A stretch of 64,000 nt of DNA from Lycium barbarum (GCF_019175385.1 NC_083344.1:4564965-4628964); one strand, 5' to 3'. Counted from the stretch's first letter, positions 1 to 19,438 are shown. The notes: generated by a model from the sequence alone, not told the origin. Made by a program: numbers and translations.

Positions 1-257
1 GCCCACGAGCAGCCACTCGGGTAGGACCTAACACCCCTACAATAATCGACCATATCATCATCTCACTTGAATTCAGTAAGTCTAACCTTATTAGGCACGA
101 CATTCAGAACTGTACTCTCTTTTGTCAATTCTGCGTACCTCTTGAGCATGTTGTTGTAAAAGTTGAGGTCCAGGATTATGTCAGTGGAATCATAGTACTC
201 AGGGAAATTGATTTGCCTCATACGCATTAGAAGCAAGACTTCATCTACATACTAAAG

Positions 258-446
258 TAAAAATAGTAAAACAGTTAGTTACTTGCTGCAACAGATTATC
301 TACTTGTTGCAACAGCTAGTTAACTTGTTGCAACAGATTCAACAAAATAAAAGAACTGTTGCAACAACTAATTAACTTGTTGCAACAGATTATCTACTTG
401 TTGCAATAACATACTGAATTAGATAGATATATACAAGTATTGAAAC
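258..446. repeat. TGTTGCAACA repeat cluster in third intron
   Basis: About five copies of the self-complementary decamer TGTTGCAACA or one-base variants, spaced about 20-45 bp, fill the intron between exons 3 and 4 of the DUF1985/Ulp1-like pseudogene. Confidence 0.8.
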
Positions 447-1424
447 TTACCCAATCCTCCCACCAAATTTTCATGCTTGTCAAAGCCTTGAAGTTTGCTG
501 CTCAAAATTTATGCATTGAGTACATGGTTTTCCCACTATTTTTGGATCTGATTGCAGTCTCAACCTTTTTCTTTCTTTGGGCATGTACAGGCTTGAAAAT
601 GTCCACCTTCTTTAGCACGTTTGGCCCAACATCAAGAAGAGGAGTCTCAATTGACTTACTGGGAGTAGCAACAGATTTCTTGATCTAACTGATGCAAGTG
701 CCTTGGCAATTTCTTTGCCCCTCCTCCGAACATGAACAAGAGTATAAGGTGAGGAAAGATTCTTTGATGGATTAATACCCCTCTTGGATATTAACCTCTG
801 GATAGAAGTGTTTGTGGCTTCTTGGGCTTGCACCAATTCCTCCACCTTTCTAATTAAATTATCCATTTTGTCCTTGCAAGTGGTGCACTCACAAGCATAT
901 GAGGGCACCTTAGAGGTACCGGCACCAACATCAGCAAATCTTCTACCACTCAATCCATCACCACTAAAATTACCACCAAATCTAGAAAAATCACTAAATC
1001 CAGCAACTGGAGTAAATCCACCAATATTAGCATCATCATCTCTTAATTTTTTCCCAGCAATACTTGCTGGGACATCATCACCAACACCACCACCACCACC
1101 AACAACAACATCAACAGGCTGAACAACACCACCAACAACATCACCACCACCAACAACAACATCACAACCACCACCAACAACAACATTACCACCAGCAACA
1201 TGACCACCACCAGCAGCAACAACCCTAGTAATGGCTGTCACTCCAGCTAATTCCCCTTTGAACCCATCAACCAATCTGTCAGGCACAGATTCTATGAGCA
1301 CAAAGGTGACAAGGCATGACATCTCCAACTCTTTTATTGTTGGGACAAGCCATGGGTTCACAACCTACAACAAGAAAGTAGATATATCAAAATGGTGTTA
1401 AATCATGAAAAGCAAAACCTATTT

Positions 1425-1960
1425 AAAATAAGTTATCAGGTTGTTGCAAAAGATTACACATCTGTTGGACATTATCCAACAGATAGGTAACTTGTTGCAG
1501 CTAGTATCTCATCTGTTGGAAATTTTCCAATAGATGGGTAACTTGTTGCGGCAGTTTGCTCATCTGTTGGATATTGTCCAACAAATTAATAACTTGTTGC
1601 AACAGATTATTGTACTTGTTGTAAAAACTTATTGTAACAGATTCAGAAGTTATCAAATTAGCAAATAAAGTGATCTGTTGCAACAGTTGTGGTACTTGTT
1701 GGAAATTGTCCAATAGATTGGTACCTTGTTGCAGCAGGTTTATCATATGTTGGACATTTTCCAACAAATGGGTAACTTGTTGGAGCAAGTTACTCATCTG
1801 TTGTAAAAAACTAGTTGCATGTTATAACAAATTCATCTGTTGGGTAACTTGTTGCAATAGGTTAATGTCCACCAGATGCATAACTTATTGCAACAGATGC
1901 ATGTGTTATTGCAGCAGATTACAAAATCTGTTGCAACAACTAGTCATCTGTTGTGTTCTA
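1425..1960. repeat. Degenerate tandem array with TGTTGCAACA and TGTTGGA-N-TCCAACA cores, second intron
   Basis: About 540 bp of imperfect 30-45 bp units, each combining a hairpin core of type GTTGGANNNTTTCCAAC with GGTAACTTGTTGCAACAG. It lies wholly inside the intron between exons 2 and 3 of the pseudogene. The minus-strand open frame through it, reading LLQQ/LLDN repeats, is a by-product of the repeat. Confidence 0.8.
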
Positions 1961-3514
1961 ATGCTTACAGCTTCCTTAGGGGGGTTGAAAAGGTCAACAC
2001 TCAATTTTGTGTTGTTCCTGGCAGTGAGCCATCTAAGAATTCTTGGATAGGTAACTTCTTCGGAGTATTCCTTGACTTGATGCCTGAGGTGAGGAATGAC
2101 TTCAAATGCCCAAGCCTAGAAAAAAAATGCCATCAAAAATCAAAATAGTGATTGAAAAAAAAAAGGATAAAACATTGAAGAAAATTTACCATGAAAGCCC
2201 AAGGGAAGCCATATAGGTTTTGTGTCTTCCCCGTTGGCTTCAAATCCTTCATCAAATATTCAACAGTCAAGCTAAAGCTTTTAAAACCCCAGACATAGTT
2301 GTTGAAGGCATCATAGTCCTCAGCAAGTTTAATCAATCCAAGCGGTACGTTGTTGTTTACGTCTTTTGCCCAAAGAACACTGTGCACAAACCAAACTAAG
2401 CACAGTGCCTCTTTGTGCTTTTTTGAGAAAGTTTTGGACTCCAAATCTTGCAGCAATTTCTTTTGAATATAGCTCTTTCCCACTAAGTTTACCAAAGAGA
2501 CATCATTCTTAGCTTTGGAACCCTTTGCTTTCTTGGCTGTCTTGGGAGTCCGGGCTGGCTTGGTTAATACAATAGTAGGAAGAGGCTCACAAGGATAATA
2601 TTTCAATCCGGTAACTATGACAAACTCCTTTATGCCAAAACAAACCGGCATGCCACAGTAATTGATCCAAACCTCATCCTTTCTATCACAAATAATACTA
2701 CGCTTCAAAAGCTCAGACACCATTGTCATTTGAAATCGGGCACCGGTATCTTCAGGCAAATCTAAATAGAGCCCAAAGTAGCTAGCCCTAAAGAAATTCT
2801 CCAACCCCTGCTGCCGGAGAATGCCTCTAACGGTGTCAAAGCCCTTGCCCATGCTTGATCTAACCACAAAATCACCGGACAAATCATTATTTCCATTCAG
2901 CGGCATCGTCACGCCGTACTTTTCAATGTTGAAACTCTTGACGACTTTGTCAATGGAAGGTCTATTGGGATCTGTGGCAATACTAGAAGACTTAACAATA
3001 TTGACATCCACATTATGTTTCCTTTTTCTTCTTAACTCGGTCAAGGTTTGATCTATTGATTCTTTTTCTTCTTCTTCATTACCCTTTTCGGTTTCTGCAT
3101 CTTCTTCACCTTCTTTATCCCCTTCACCTCCTTCTTCTTCATCTCCTTCTTCTTCTTCATCTCCTTCAGCATTTTCTTCATCTCTTTCAGCAGATTTTTT
3201 ATCATTTTTTTCACTTTCTTCTCTAGTTTCTTCGCTTTGTTCATTTTTATCACTTTCTTCTTCATGCCCAACAGAGGTTTCGTGGGTTTCCTCTCTTTCT
3301 GAAGCCCCAGTTTCACTAACTCTTTCCTCTAGATTTGTTGATTTACAAATAGCATTCATAAGTTTATTTAATGGTATTTGCACCTTGGCTCTTTTACTAC
3401 TTTCTGCCTCAGTTGGTTTCTCTCCTTTTCTTTTAACTAGAGCCATTTATCTACACAGAGGAGATAGAAAAACAGTTTTAATTGATTAGTGCAACATTCA
3501 AAGTAAAAAGGGAA

Positions 3515-3660
3515 AAGGAATATGTTACAACAAGTAATTAGTTGTTGCAACAGATTAAGAATATGTTGCAACAAAATATGAAGTTGTTGCAACAACTTAT
3601 TACTTATTGCAGCAAAATCTTAAGCTATTGGAAATTGAAAAACAGTAGCAACAACTTAGG
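3515..3660. repeat. TGTTGCAACA repeat cluster upstream of the Ulp1-like gene
   Basis: Four or more TGTTGCAACA-type decamers lie 70-210 bp upstream of the start codon at 3446, the same motif as in the two introns. The stretch 3661-3910 shows nothing recognisable. Confidence 0.7.
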
Positions 3661-3912
3661 AACTGCCTTTTTTTTGCTGAAATAAAATGAAGAAGTAGTT
3701 GGGGTCGTGGAGGGAAGTGGGTTGGAAGAAGTTTTTGTATAATGTGTGTGGGATTTTGTGTATTTTGTAGAAGATTATAAGTTTTAAAAATTATAATTCA
3801 GTCCCAACTTAAGTTAATCACATTTTTAAGACAAGTTTGACCTTGGCTGGTCAAACTTGTCACCATTTCTAATTGGGAGACTTTTTTGTCGCCATCAGTT
3901 TATTCTTCCAAG

Positions 3913-4000
3913 TTACTCCCTCCGTATCACCGTTTTATTTAAGTACGTTTTAACTCTTTTCACGTCCATTAAGAAAATTAATAAATAGAAGGTATGATTT
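3913..4000. mobile_element. Stowaway-like MITE terminus (one end only)
   Basis: The sequence begins TACTCCCTCCGTATCACC, the classic terminus of plant Stowaway-like MITEs next to a TA. A matching opposite end was not found before 4200, so this is either a truncated copy or its other terminus has decayed. The rest, to about 4430, is AT-rich without a gene. Confidence 0.4.
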
Positions 4001-4434
4001 ACTAAGTATCCCATATTTATTAGATGTTGTTTGAGAATTGAGCAATATAAAAATGAATAATTTAATGTTAACAATATAGTTGGAAATAATTGCTAACTTT
4101 GATCTTGAATTCCTAATGCGATACTTAATTTGGGGCTTTTTTTTAAAGCTACGATAGTTAAAAGGGGATGGATGAGTAAATAGCACCATTATTCCTTCAA
4201 TTATGGATAAATTTTAATTTTGATTCTTGTAATATCTGATTTAGGACATTTAACCTTCAAGTTATTTGGAAATGTGCATTTTTGGTCCTTTTACTGGTAA
4301 ATGTTCACAAATTTACCGTAAATTATTAGTCATTTCATCACTTAATTACGTATGTGTTATGTTAAATTTGTATTATTACTTCATATTTGACGACAATACA
4401 GTTCTAAAAGTAGTTCAAATACAACATAGTACTT

Positions 4435-4500
4435 CTTACATAAAAGGACTAAAAACACGAATTTCGTCAAATATGCGTGTTTTTAATCCTTTTATGTAAG
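4435..4500. repeat. Short foldback, 25-bp arms
   Basis: Arms 4435-4459 and 4476-4500 are complementary at 24 of 25 positions around a 16-base loop. It looks like the remnant of a small foldback MITE; no gene overlaps it. Confidence 0.75.
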
Positions 4501-4536
4501 CAGTATTGTGTTGGAATATCTGATTAAGGACATTTG

Positions 4537-4876
4537 CTAGGGATTAGAAATGCAAACCCACAAATTTAGTATATATTCTCTTTTTCTTGTTCCCTACTCC
4601 ATTCTCACCTATTCCTCATGTATTTGAAATTTTCACGGTCAAACGATAATTTTCAAATAAGTAAAAAACATTTCCGGAGAAAGTGAAAACTTCTCATTGC
4701 CAAACAGGTCCTAAATAACACATGAACCAAAATCAGAAAATATACCTGCGGTTCGTAAATAACACAAGAACCAAAATCAAAATATACCAATAATTTAGGG
4801 ACTAAAAATGCAACCCACAAATTCAGTATAAATTCCCTATTTCTTGTTCCCTACTCCATTCTCACATCTCTTCTCC
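4537..4876 (+). repeat. Duplicated RPT3 upstream segment flanking a MITE half
   Basis: About 80 bp at 4537-4618 and 4793-4876 are near-identical direct repeats (both contain TTGTTCCCTACTCCATTCTC). The second copy is the probable RPT3 core promoter and leader. Between them, 4620-4712 resembles the right half of the MITE at 28713-28933 and ends near GCCAAACAGGTCC. Confidence 0.7.
4827..4833 (+). promoter_or_regulatory. Probable TATA box of RPT3
   Basis: TATAAAT lies 60 bp before the RPT3 start codon, which puts a start site roughly 30 bp from the ATG. The upstream duplicate carries TATATATT at the matching place. Confidence 0.45.
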
Positions 4877-4892
4877 CAAATCCAAACAAACA

Positions 4893-12300
<7,408 letters not shown>

Positions 12301-13057
12301 TTGTCGTTAAAGACTAAGCAAATATGTGTGAGATTTATTATGTATGCCCCTGTACGTTTTCTTTGTAGTGCTGATCTGTTGAATTTCTAATCGCTGTTTC
12401 TAGCCTTTCAGAGTTTTAGTACGATGGGTTGTTCGTTTAGAAAGTGTTAGTAGGCAGTACTTGGTTGAATTTATGTGCAGCATTCCAATTTGCTTCGCTT
12501 GCTTTCTCAAGCTTTTAGTTATTCTCATGGTGAGGTTGCACTGAGACTATTTTGAGCCCTTTTCACTGCTGCATTTTCTGTCGGATGTTCTATTGCTCCA
12601 CATCTCAAATCTGCAGTGATGCAGCAGGTACAAGGTTTACTTGTGATAATGAACTGTCTCATCAAAGATGTAATGGCCACACTCAGTTTGAGCTGGCTAG
12701 AGCGAACTTGATCTGAATTTTCTTGAGGCTTCATTACAGATAAAACCATTTCAATCTTCGCCAACCGAGTCAATGGGGGTACTTGATTGCTCAGGAAAAA
12801 GGCTGGAGGGATGGGGGATGCATTTGAGAATATATCTGTATATTGTGTTGCTGTAAATTTTTCATGGTGGTTTTTTCTATTAATATCCTTAGTATAACGT
12901 TAATTTTAGAGTTAATTTCTAGAAACAATATTTTGAAGAACACTCAGATGCTGCTACTGCAATGATTATGCATCAGTCCGATGGAGTAGGGGACTAACCA
13001 TATGGATCTTCGGTGTCTGTCTTAAAATAAATAAAATCAATTTTCGTTGTCCGTCTT
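12301..13057 (+). other. RPT3 3' UTR and downstream flank
   Basis: About 200-550 bp of probable 3' UTR follows the stop codon at 12298-12300. No polyadenylation signal of the exact AATAAA form is close to the stop; plant genes often lack one. An open frame on the minus strand at 12773-12525 looks like chance. Nothing else is visible. Confidence 0.5.
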
Positions 13058-14121
13058 ACAAACAACATACCCAGCAAATCCCATATGTTCACTGGGGAGG
13101 GTAGAGTATACGCAAACTTTATTCCTACCTTGTGGAGGTGGAAAAGTTATTTTTGAAAGGCATTTGGCTCAAGCGCATCAAATTAAAATAGTTATGAACG
13201 AGATACATGGTGATGAAGAAAACATGTAACTAATACAACGAGCAATACAAAGCATACCGAACAAGAATCGCAACAATAGTCATATGCTAACAGATATCAA
13301 AAAAGCTAATACTACGGTATACACGCTCCAGACTACCACCAAGCCTAGGGAGATCACACTCAATTACCTAATAACCTTCCACCCTAATTCACGACCTTCA
13401 TACTTTATATCTTCGTATCTAAGGTCATGTCCTAAGTAAGTTGAAGCTGCACCATGTCATGTCGAATCATCTCTCCCCAATATTTCTTCGCCCTACCTCT
13501 ACCTCTCCTCGTACCCACTTTACCCAACATCTCACAACTTTTCACTGAGGTATCTACGCATCTCCTCTTCACATGCCCAAAGCATCTCAAACTCGCGTCC
13601 GTCATCTTATCCACCACAGAGGTCATTCCCACCTTGTTCCGGATATATTCATTCATAATCTCATCTCTCCCAGTATGCACACACATGTATCTCAGCATCC
13701 TCATTTTCGCAACTAGCATCTTTTAAACACGAGAGTTTTTGACTGACCAGCCTCCGCCCCATATAACATAGTCGATCTAAGTCTAACCACCATTTTATAA
13801 AACTTACTTTTAAGTTTCGATGGTACTTTTTTTTACGGACAAGACTTCGGAGGGGAGCCTCCATTTCATCCACCCTCCACTAATACGACGTGTGACATCA
13901 TTGTCATTCTCCCAATTTCCTTGGATTAAAGCCCAAGATGCTTGAAACTTTCTCTCTTGGGATGGTTTGACCCGATCGCTCTTTCTCCGTGCATCCTACG
14001 AATAGCACCTATGACCTCCTCAATCACAATATCTACAGAGCCTAAAATTCGAACGTCTCCCCAAGTGCTCCAAATCACCTAATGCAATGACTTGTCCCCC
14101 ACTTTTTCTAGATTTTATGAA
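13058..14121 (-). mobile_element. RTE-type LINE, 3' half (interrupted by the MULE)
   Basis: On the minus strand, 13719-13432 reads LRCFGHVKRRCVDTSVKSCE and GTRRGRGRAKKYWGEMIRHD, the C-terminal end of plant RTE-clade reverse-transcriptase ORFs. Its 3' UTR runs to about 13058, ending in the characteristic GGGTATGTTGTTTGT-like terminus. The ORF is full of frame changes. The missing upstream bases reappear at 20161-20255 beyond the MULE, so the MULE landed in this LINE. The LINE itself is 5' truncated. Confidence 0.8.
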
Positions 14122-14623
14122 GGGAAAAGGGTCAAAAATATCCCTCTACTTTAAGAAAAGGGCTAAAAATATCCTCCAAACTTATTTTGGGTTAAAAATA
14201 CCCTTTCCATTACGAAACTTTTCACCTATGTCCCTCTGTTAACAAAACCGTCCAATGCCCCAAAAGAACCCAAAATTTTGACCCGACCTGAATTGTACCC
14301 GACCCAAATAAAATAAAACCCCTTAGCTTCCAAACACGACTCAAACCTTCATCAACATCAGAGAGGGAGAGAGAACGCTGTAGAGAGAGAAAAGTGGCGG
14401 TTCCATCTTTCTACTAGGTTCCGCCGATTTGCTCTATTACAACACCATAAAGGTATGATTCTTTAACTACCCACCTTCTATTAAGTGTATTTCTCTTCAT
14501 TTGCTGTAAGTTTTTTAAGTTTTGATGAGGTAGGGTTTTTTCTAAATGGGTTCCTAAGTTATTGTTTGATTAATGGTTTCTAATTTTTGTTAATTTCCTA
14601 GTAGGAGTTATTCGATTTATTTG
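14122..14623 (+). repeat. Left terminal inverted repeat of the MULE, with promoter and leader exon
   Basis: 502 bp matching 20151-19649 in inverse orientation with about ten substitutions and one indel. It contains GA-rich leader sequence (GAGAGGGAGAGAGA) and a donor-like CATAAAG/GTATGATT at about 14452, which pairs with the acceptor CGATTTCAG just before the transposase start. Transcription of the transposase therefore probably starts inside the TIR. Confidence 0.85.
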
Positions 14624-14929
14624 TCTTCAATCAATTTACGGGAAATGTTTGAAACAGTAGCTAACTTTGAGAGTCTAGACTTGGAAGATTTTGCTGGCAC
14701 AGTGAGTGGACATTTTATATTCTTCCTGGAACAATGAGATTTTCACTTCCGTATGTTGTCCATGCTTTTCTTTCTTCTTTTTTGTAAACCACTTATGGTA
14801 TTAGGCACACAATTAACACATAGATGCTTTAATAACTTTATATGTTTGGTTGTTATCTTATATTTGGATTATCTTTTAATTAATCTTTTTTTTTGTTTAT
14901 TCGTTTATATCGATTTCAGATTATTTAAG

Positions 14930-17900
14930 ATGGTTTTGGTTGATTTGGTATTTCACCATGGTGGTGTGTGGATAAGAGATCCAAAACTGCTATATTCTAT
15001 GAAGAATGTTCACAAATGGGAAGGTTATGATCCTGATCTCTTATCTTATATAGATATGGTTAATGAATACAAAAATAGTTTAGGGTTTGTGGGTGTTCAA
15101 CAACTGATTGTGTCTGTCCCTTCTGGAAAATATTATGAAATAGAAGGTGATGATGGGATTAGGACATTATTGTCTTTTGTTAATGGCGAGTTTGATGTGA
15201 TAAACCTATTTGCTGTTGATGTTGAGAACATAAAGGTTAATGATGCAGCTACAGGCTGTAGCTCTCATGGTACTGATAATGATAGTAATGATGGGTCTGA
15301 TGAATCTGATTATGATAGTGCACAGATGGAGGCTTTTGCAAAAGAAAGAAATAGAACAATCAATGCAAAGTTGTCTAATTATAAGGACTTACACAAATTT
15401 ATGACATTCAAAGGTATAGATGAAGTTAGGAGATACATGAGCTTATATGCATTGTGCCATGGTTATAATTTTACTTTGAAAAAAAGTGATCCATTAAGGG
15501 TTAGGTATACCTGTAAAAAAGAATGCAACTTTGTGTGTCTAATTTCTGGTGAAAAAAATGTTGCTGGTGTTAGTGTGAAAACACTAAAAGGAGAACGTAA
15601 GTGTGAACCTTCCTTTGAAAACCACTAGTGTTAAGGCAACTACAATTGCATACTACTTCAAGGAAAAGGTACAAGGTAACCCCAAATATAAGATTAAAGA
15701 TATGAGAGCTGATCTTAAAACAACTTTTAACATTAATGCTTCCTTTGGTAAGGCTAAGAGAGCCAAAAGAATGATTTTGGAAGATTTGGAAGGTAGTTTC
15801 GTTGATGATTATAAAAAGCTTGTTGGATATGTAAATGCCTTGAAGGAGAGTAATCCAGGAAGTGATATCATCCTCAAGGTTTCAAAAGCTGCACTTGCAG
15901 AAGGCAAACGAAGATTTTTGAGGATGTACATTTGTTTTGATGCTCTGAAGAAGGGGTTTAGAGCAGGACTGAGACCCTTTATTGGCTTGGATGGGACCTT
16001 TTTGAAAGGTAAAGCCAAAGGTCAAATATTAACTGCTGTTGCTCAAGACTCAATGAACCACTTTTATCCCATTGCTTGGGTTGTTGTGGACAAAGAAACC
16101 AAAGCTACTTGGCTTTGGTTCTTGGAATTGCTTGGGAAGTCTCTAAACTTCAACAATGGAGAAGGGATCACATTAGTCTCAGACATGCAAAAGGTAAATA
16201 TTTATTTTACTTTTTTTTCTTCATATTAATGACTGAAACAGTGTCTGTTTTGCTTAGAAGTGAACTGCTTCAGTTCACTGTTTTAGCTGAACAGCGCACT
16301 GTTTCAGTTCACTGTTTTAAGTTTATATATGGCTTAATTTTTTTTAATTGTGATTCTTAATCAGGGACTAATTGAGGCAGTCCAACAAGCTCTACCTGCT
16401 GCTTTGCATAGGTTTTGTGTGAAACACATAGAAGCTAATTGGAGAAAGAAAGGGAAGAAAACTAAAGAAATGACTAAAGTTCTTTGGTGGTGTGCATGGA
16501 GCACCTATAGAGAGGAGTTGGATGATCATCTGAAGACATTGGGTGATTTGTCAGAAGAAGCCAAAGACCACTTGTTGGACTACCCAATAGAAACTTGGTA
16601 TAGGACTTTCTTTGACACAGTTTGCAAGAATCAGAAAGTGGAAAACAACTTGGTTGAATCATTCAACTCCTGGATATTGGTACCTAGACACAAAGCTATC
16701 ATTGGGATGCTTGAGGAAATAAGAATAAAGGTGATGGAGATGGTGAGCAACAATGAAGAAGAGGTGTTGACTTGGGCTACTGAATGGAGTCCAGAATCTA
16801 TACAAATGTACAATGAATTTCAGAAGATTGCTACTAAGTGTACTTTACATTTCAATGGGGATTATGGGTTTGAGGTGAGTGAAGGGAATGAAAAGCACAT
16901 TGTCAATTTGTCTATTAAGAAGTGCACTTGCAGGGTGTGGGACCTCACTGGAATCCCATGTCCCCATGCAATCAAGGCACTTCATTACAAGAAGCTTGAT
17001 CCCTTGAAAGAGATCTACTGGTGGTACTCAAAAGAAACATATCTCTTGACTTATCATCATAAGTTACAACCAGTTCCAGGACCAAAGTTCTGGAAAATAG
17101 ATCTAGCAGAAGCAATAGAACCACCACCTTTGGTAAACATGGCTGGCAGACTTACAGAGAAAAGAAAAAGAGACAAAGATGAAGCACTTAAGAGGCAAAC
17201 TGGGTGGGTTGCACTAAGGAAAAGAAGAGTTATGACATGTTCAACTTGTGGACTTATTGGACATAATGCTAGGGGTTGTGGAAAGGTAATCTTTCTATTT
17301 AAATTAGTAGTCAATTGTTTTAGAATGTGATATGATTTTTTTAGCACTTTAATTTTCTTCTTCTTTTATCAGTTGGACAAAATGAATGGTGAAGGCACTT
17401 CTAAGAGTGGCCAGTTGAAGGGTAAGAAGGACAAGCAGCCAATGAATAGACCAAGCAAGAAAAAACAGCCAATGAAATGGCCAAGCAAGGACAAGCAACC
17501 AATGAACATGCAAATGAGACTAGTTGATGAAGAAGTTGTGGATGAAGGACCTCTTATATTCCTTGATATTGCAACAGTGGATGACTTGCCCTTGTCATCT
17601 CCACAACCTAGTCAGTCCATATTTGATCCATCCCCTAGCGATCATGATTTTGAATATCCTGGACTTGAACTTGAAGAAGATCTACCTTTGAGGCCAAGAG
17701 GTGTGTTAGAGTTGAATTCTAGACTCCAACAAAGACAGAAGCAACCCATACTAACTGGATCAAGACAAATCAGCTTCATTGGTGATGCTAGAGGTTTAAG
17801 CAAACCAAGTGAGTCGTATGCACCAAAAGGTCTCTCATCGAATGGTAATATATCTCTTATTGGAAGACAGACAGAGCAGATGAGAGTGGAGAAAATTAAG

Positions 17901-17933
17901 GCAAGGAAGGGTAATGGGAAGGCACAACAGTGA
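14930..17933 (+). CDS. MuDR/MURA-type transposase, PB1-like + MULE + SWIM + zinc knuckle, one frameshift
   Basis: Cuts and pastes the element. Exons 14930-16193, 16365-17285 and 17373-17933 (GT/AG introns of 171 and 87 bp) give about 914 residues. In order: PB1-like N-terminal region (VLVDLVFHHGGVWIRDPKLL), acidic linker (GTDNDSNDGSDESDYDSAQ), MuDR DNA-binding region (KYKIKDMRADLKTTFN), MULE catalytic core with RPFIGLDGTFLKGKAKGQIL and LVSDMQKG (two Asp) and NNLVESFNSW, SWIM zinc finger CTCRVWDLTGIPCPHAIKAL, and a CCHC knuckle CSTCGLIGHNARGC, then a basic/polar tail. The only break is a +1 frame change near 15618-15626, at a run of A residues; one base fewer restores the frame. The start at 14930 is chosen because the upstream 59 codons lie before a splice acceptor and look intronic. 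Confidence 0.9.
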
Positions 17934-18872
17934 AGGAGTGATGTACCAACTGAAACTTGGTGTATTTTTGTGAAAACTTTAAAACTTTCATTGATGTAAT
18001 TAGTGTTGTTGATGGCACAAACTTAGCGATCATGGTTCAGTAGTTGATTGTGGCAATGGGATGTCCTTTTATCACTTTTTGTTGCATCTTTTTGGGGTTA
18101 TAACATGACATCCCTCATGTAATGAACAAACTTTTAGATTTGCTGCCCAATTAATATATGAAGTTGTTAGTATAATGCTTTTTCCTTCTATTTTGGTTCA
18201 GTTGGTTGTTGATCTGGGTCAAGTATACTACTGATTTGTTTTGGTTTAGTGTCTTATTTTGGTTCAGTTGGTGATCAGCACATTGTCAAGCTAATGTGAT
18301 ATTGATGTGTGTGAGAAAGCTCAAGCTAATGTGATATTGATGAGGCAGCTTTGTCACAAACTGTTCTTGTTCTTCTTGTTTATGTATTACTACAGTTGAG
18401 TCATCAGAGAAATTGGTTATCAGGTGAACTTAGCTGGAATTTGGAATTGGTTTGTTCATCACTACAAACACTATTATTTGATCAGCTATAGCAAAAAAAC
18501 GAGAAGAGGTTCATAGTGTAGTATAGGACTTAGGCCATCGGTAAGCTAAAAAAAATCTCTTAATCACGTGTAATTCTCTTGGATACTCATTAGTGTTCAT
18601 GAATGAGAAAATATTCATTAGTGTTCATGTATAGCATTGAAATGGCACTTTATCAGTAACCTTTGTCCGGAAAGATGAAACAATAGACCTTTGTAGGTTC
18701 CACATCCATACATTACAAACAAGGACCTTACAAACATTACATCCAAATTACTACATTCACTACACCTCCAAGATAAAAACAAGAGAAAACAACAACCATC
18801 GGTTCTTCTCAACTACTACACATACATATTAGCTTCATAAAAAAACTAACAACTAACACTACATCTCGAAAT

Positions 18873-19438
18873 TCACTTTGTCATCAATGCGATCAAAATC
18901 CCAACAAAATCAGCCCATGAAATCATAAGGTTGAATTTCACCTTAGAATACTTCTCCTCAAATGTCCTAGCTTTGTTCGTTTCCAACTCATTAGTAGCCT
19001 CCAAGGTAGCAACCACTTCCGACAAAAAAATCCCTTTCATTCTTCAAATTGTCACTTTCACGCTTCAAATTGACCATTTCAATCTTCAAAACGTCCCGTT
19101 CAATCTTGACGTCTTTCAACAACTCCTCTAGATTTCGTATGTAAGCTTTCTCCGGGAAAGCTTGGTCTTCCCATTCCCAATATCCGCATGAGGAATGTTG
19201 TCGACAACAATCAAAATTAGATTAGCAACAATATAAAAACATAAAAAGAGATTAATTGATTAATCGATATAAAATCAGTTCACCGAAACTGGAAAAAAAA
19301 AACTTTTAAATGGACATACATCTGGACGAGGACATCTGAAAAATCTTATTCCCGGATTAGCAGGAGTGGTGGATGTCAAATTTTTGCAACCAAACCACAA
19401 TTGCACATCTTTTGCGACGAACAACTATTTTGCGACAT
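18873..19438 (-). pseudogene. Second MULE gene: GRF zinc finger + coiled coil + hydrophobic tail
   Basis: Read on the minus strand from the ATG at 19438: MSQNSCSSQKMCNCGLVAKI, then after a one-base frame change TSTTPANPGIRFFRCPRPD (donor-like GTATGT follows at about 19318), then CGYWEWEDQAFPEKAY near 19187. The CxCG, RFFRCP and CGYWEWED blocks are those of the GRF zinc-binding domain (single-strand nucleic acid binding in other proteins). A coiled coil follows (LEELLKDVKIERDVLKIEMV) and, after an extra T in a T-run at about 19022, a tail ending in FNLMISWADFVGILIALMTK, hydrophobic and possibly membrane-inserting. No good acceptor was found for the presumed intron. It converges on the transposase gene and shares its TIR-based promoter. 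Both frame changes sit at short homopolymers. Function in transposition is not known to me. Confidence 0.7.

Larger units (their letters stand above)
1..3446 (-). pseudogene. DUF1985 / Ulp1-protease-like gene of MULE origin, decayed, 3' end outside window
   Basis: Four exons can be placed on the minus strand: 3446-2190, 2115-1969, 1364-451 and 251 to the window edge, joined by GT/AG sites and all phase 0. Exon 1 encodes 419 residues: a basic N-terminus, an acidic Glu-rich low-complexity stretch (about residues 50-130), then a DUF1985-type region with FRASYFGLYLDLPED and KDEVWINYCGMPVCFG. Exon 2 contains PHLRHQVKEYSEEVTYPRI, and exon 4 the VDEVLLLMRMRQINFPEYYD segment that precedes the Ulp1 cysteine protease domain in this family; the catalytic domain lies beyond base 1. 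Such genes are mostly cargo of Mutator-like transposons in plants. The copy is broken: a frame change near 675-690, an in-frame TGA at 504-502 and another at 65-63 where relatives have Trp. No terminal inverted repeat was found here. Family assignment is from recognition of conserved segments and is fairly secure; activity is unlikely. Confidence 0.75.

Noticed and set aside
784..1122. 112-codon plus-strand Pro/Thr-rich frame
   Set aside because: Shadow of the Gly/Val-rich exon 3 on the other strand of the Ulp1-like pseudogene.
1501..1797. 98-codon minus-strand frame with LLQQ/LLDN repeats
   Set aside because: It is produced by the TTGTTGCAACAG tandem repeats in an intron.
258..1960. Regular short palindromic repeats that could suggest a CRISPR-like array
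   Set aside because: The genome is plant nuclear, the spacers are themselves repeats of irregular length, and the arrays lie in introns of a transposon gene. No cas-like gene exists.
12525..12773. 82-codon minus-strand frame downstream of RPT3
   Set aside because: No recognisable domain, no splice or promoter context; lies in the probable 3' flank.
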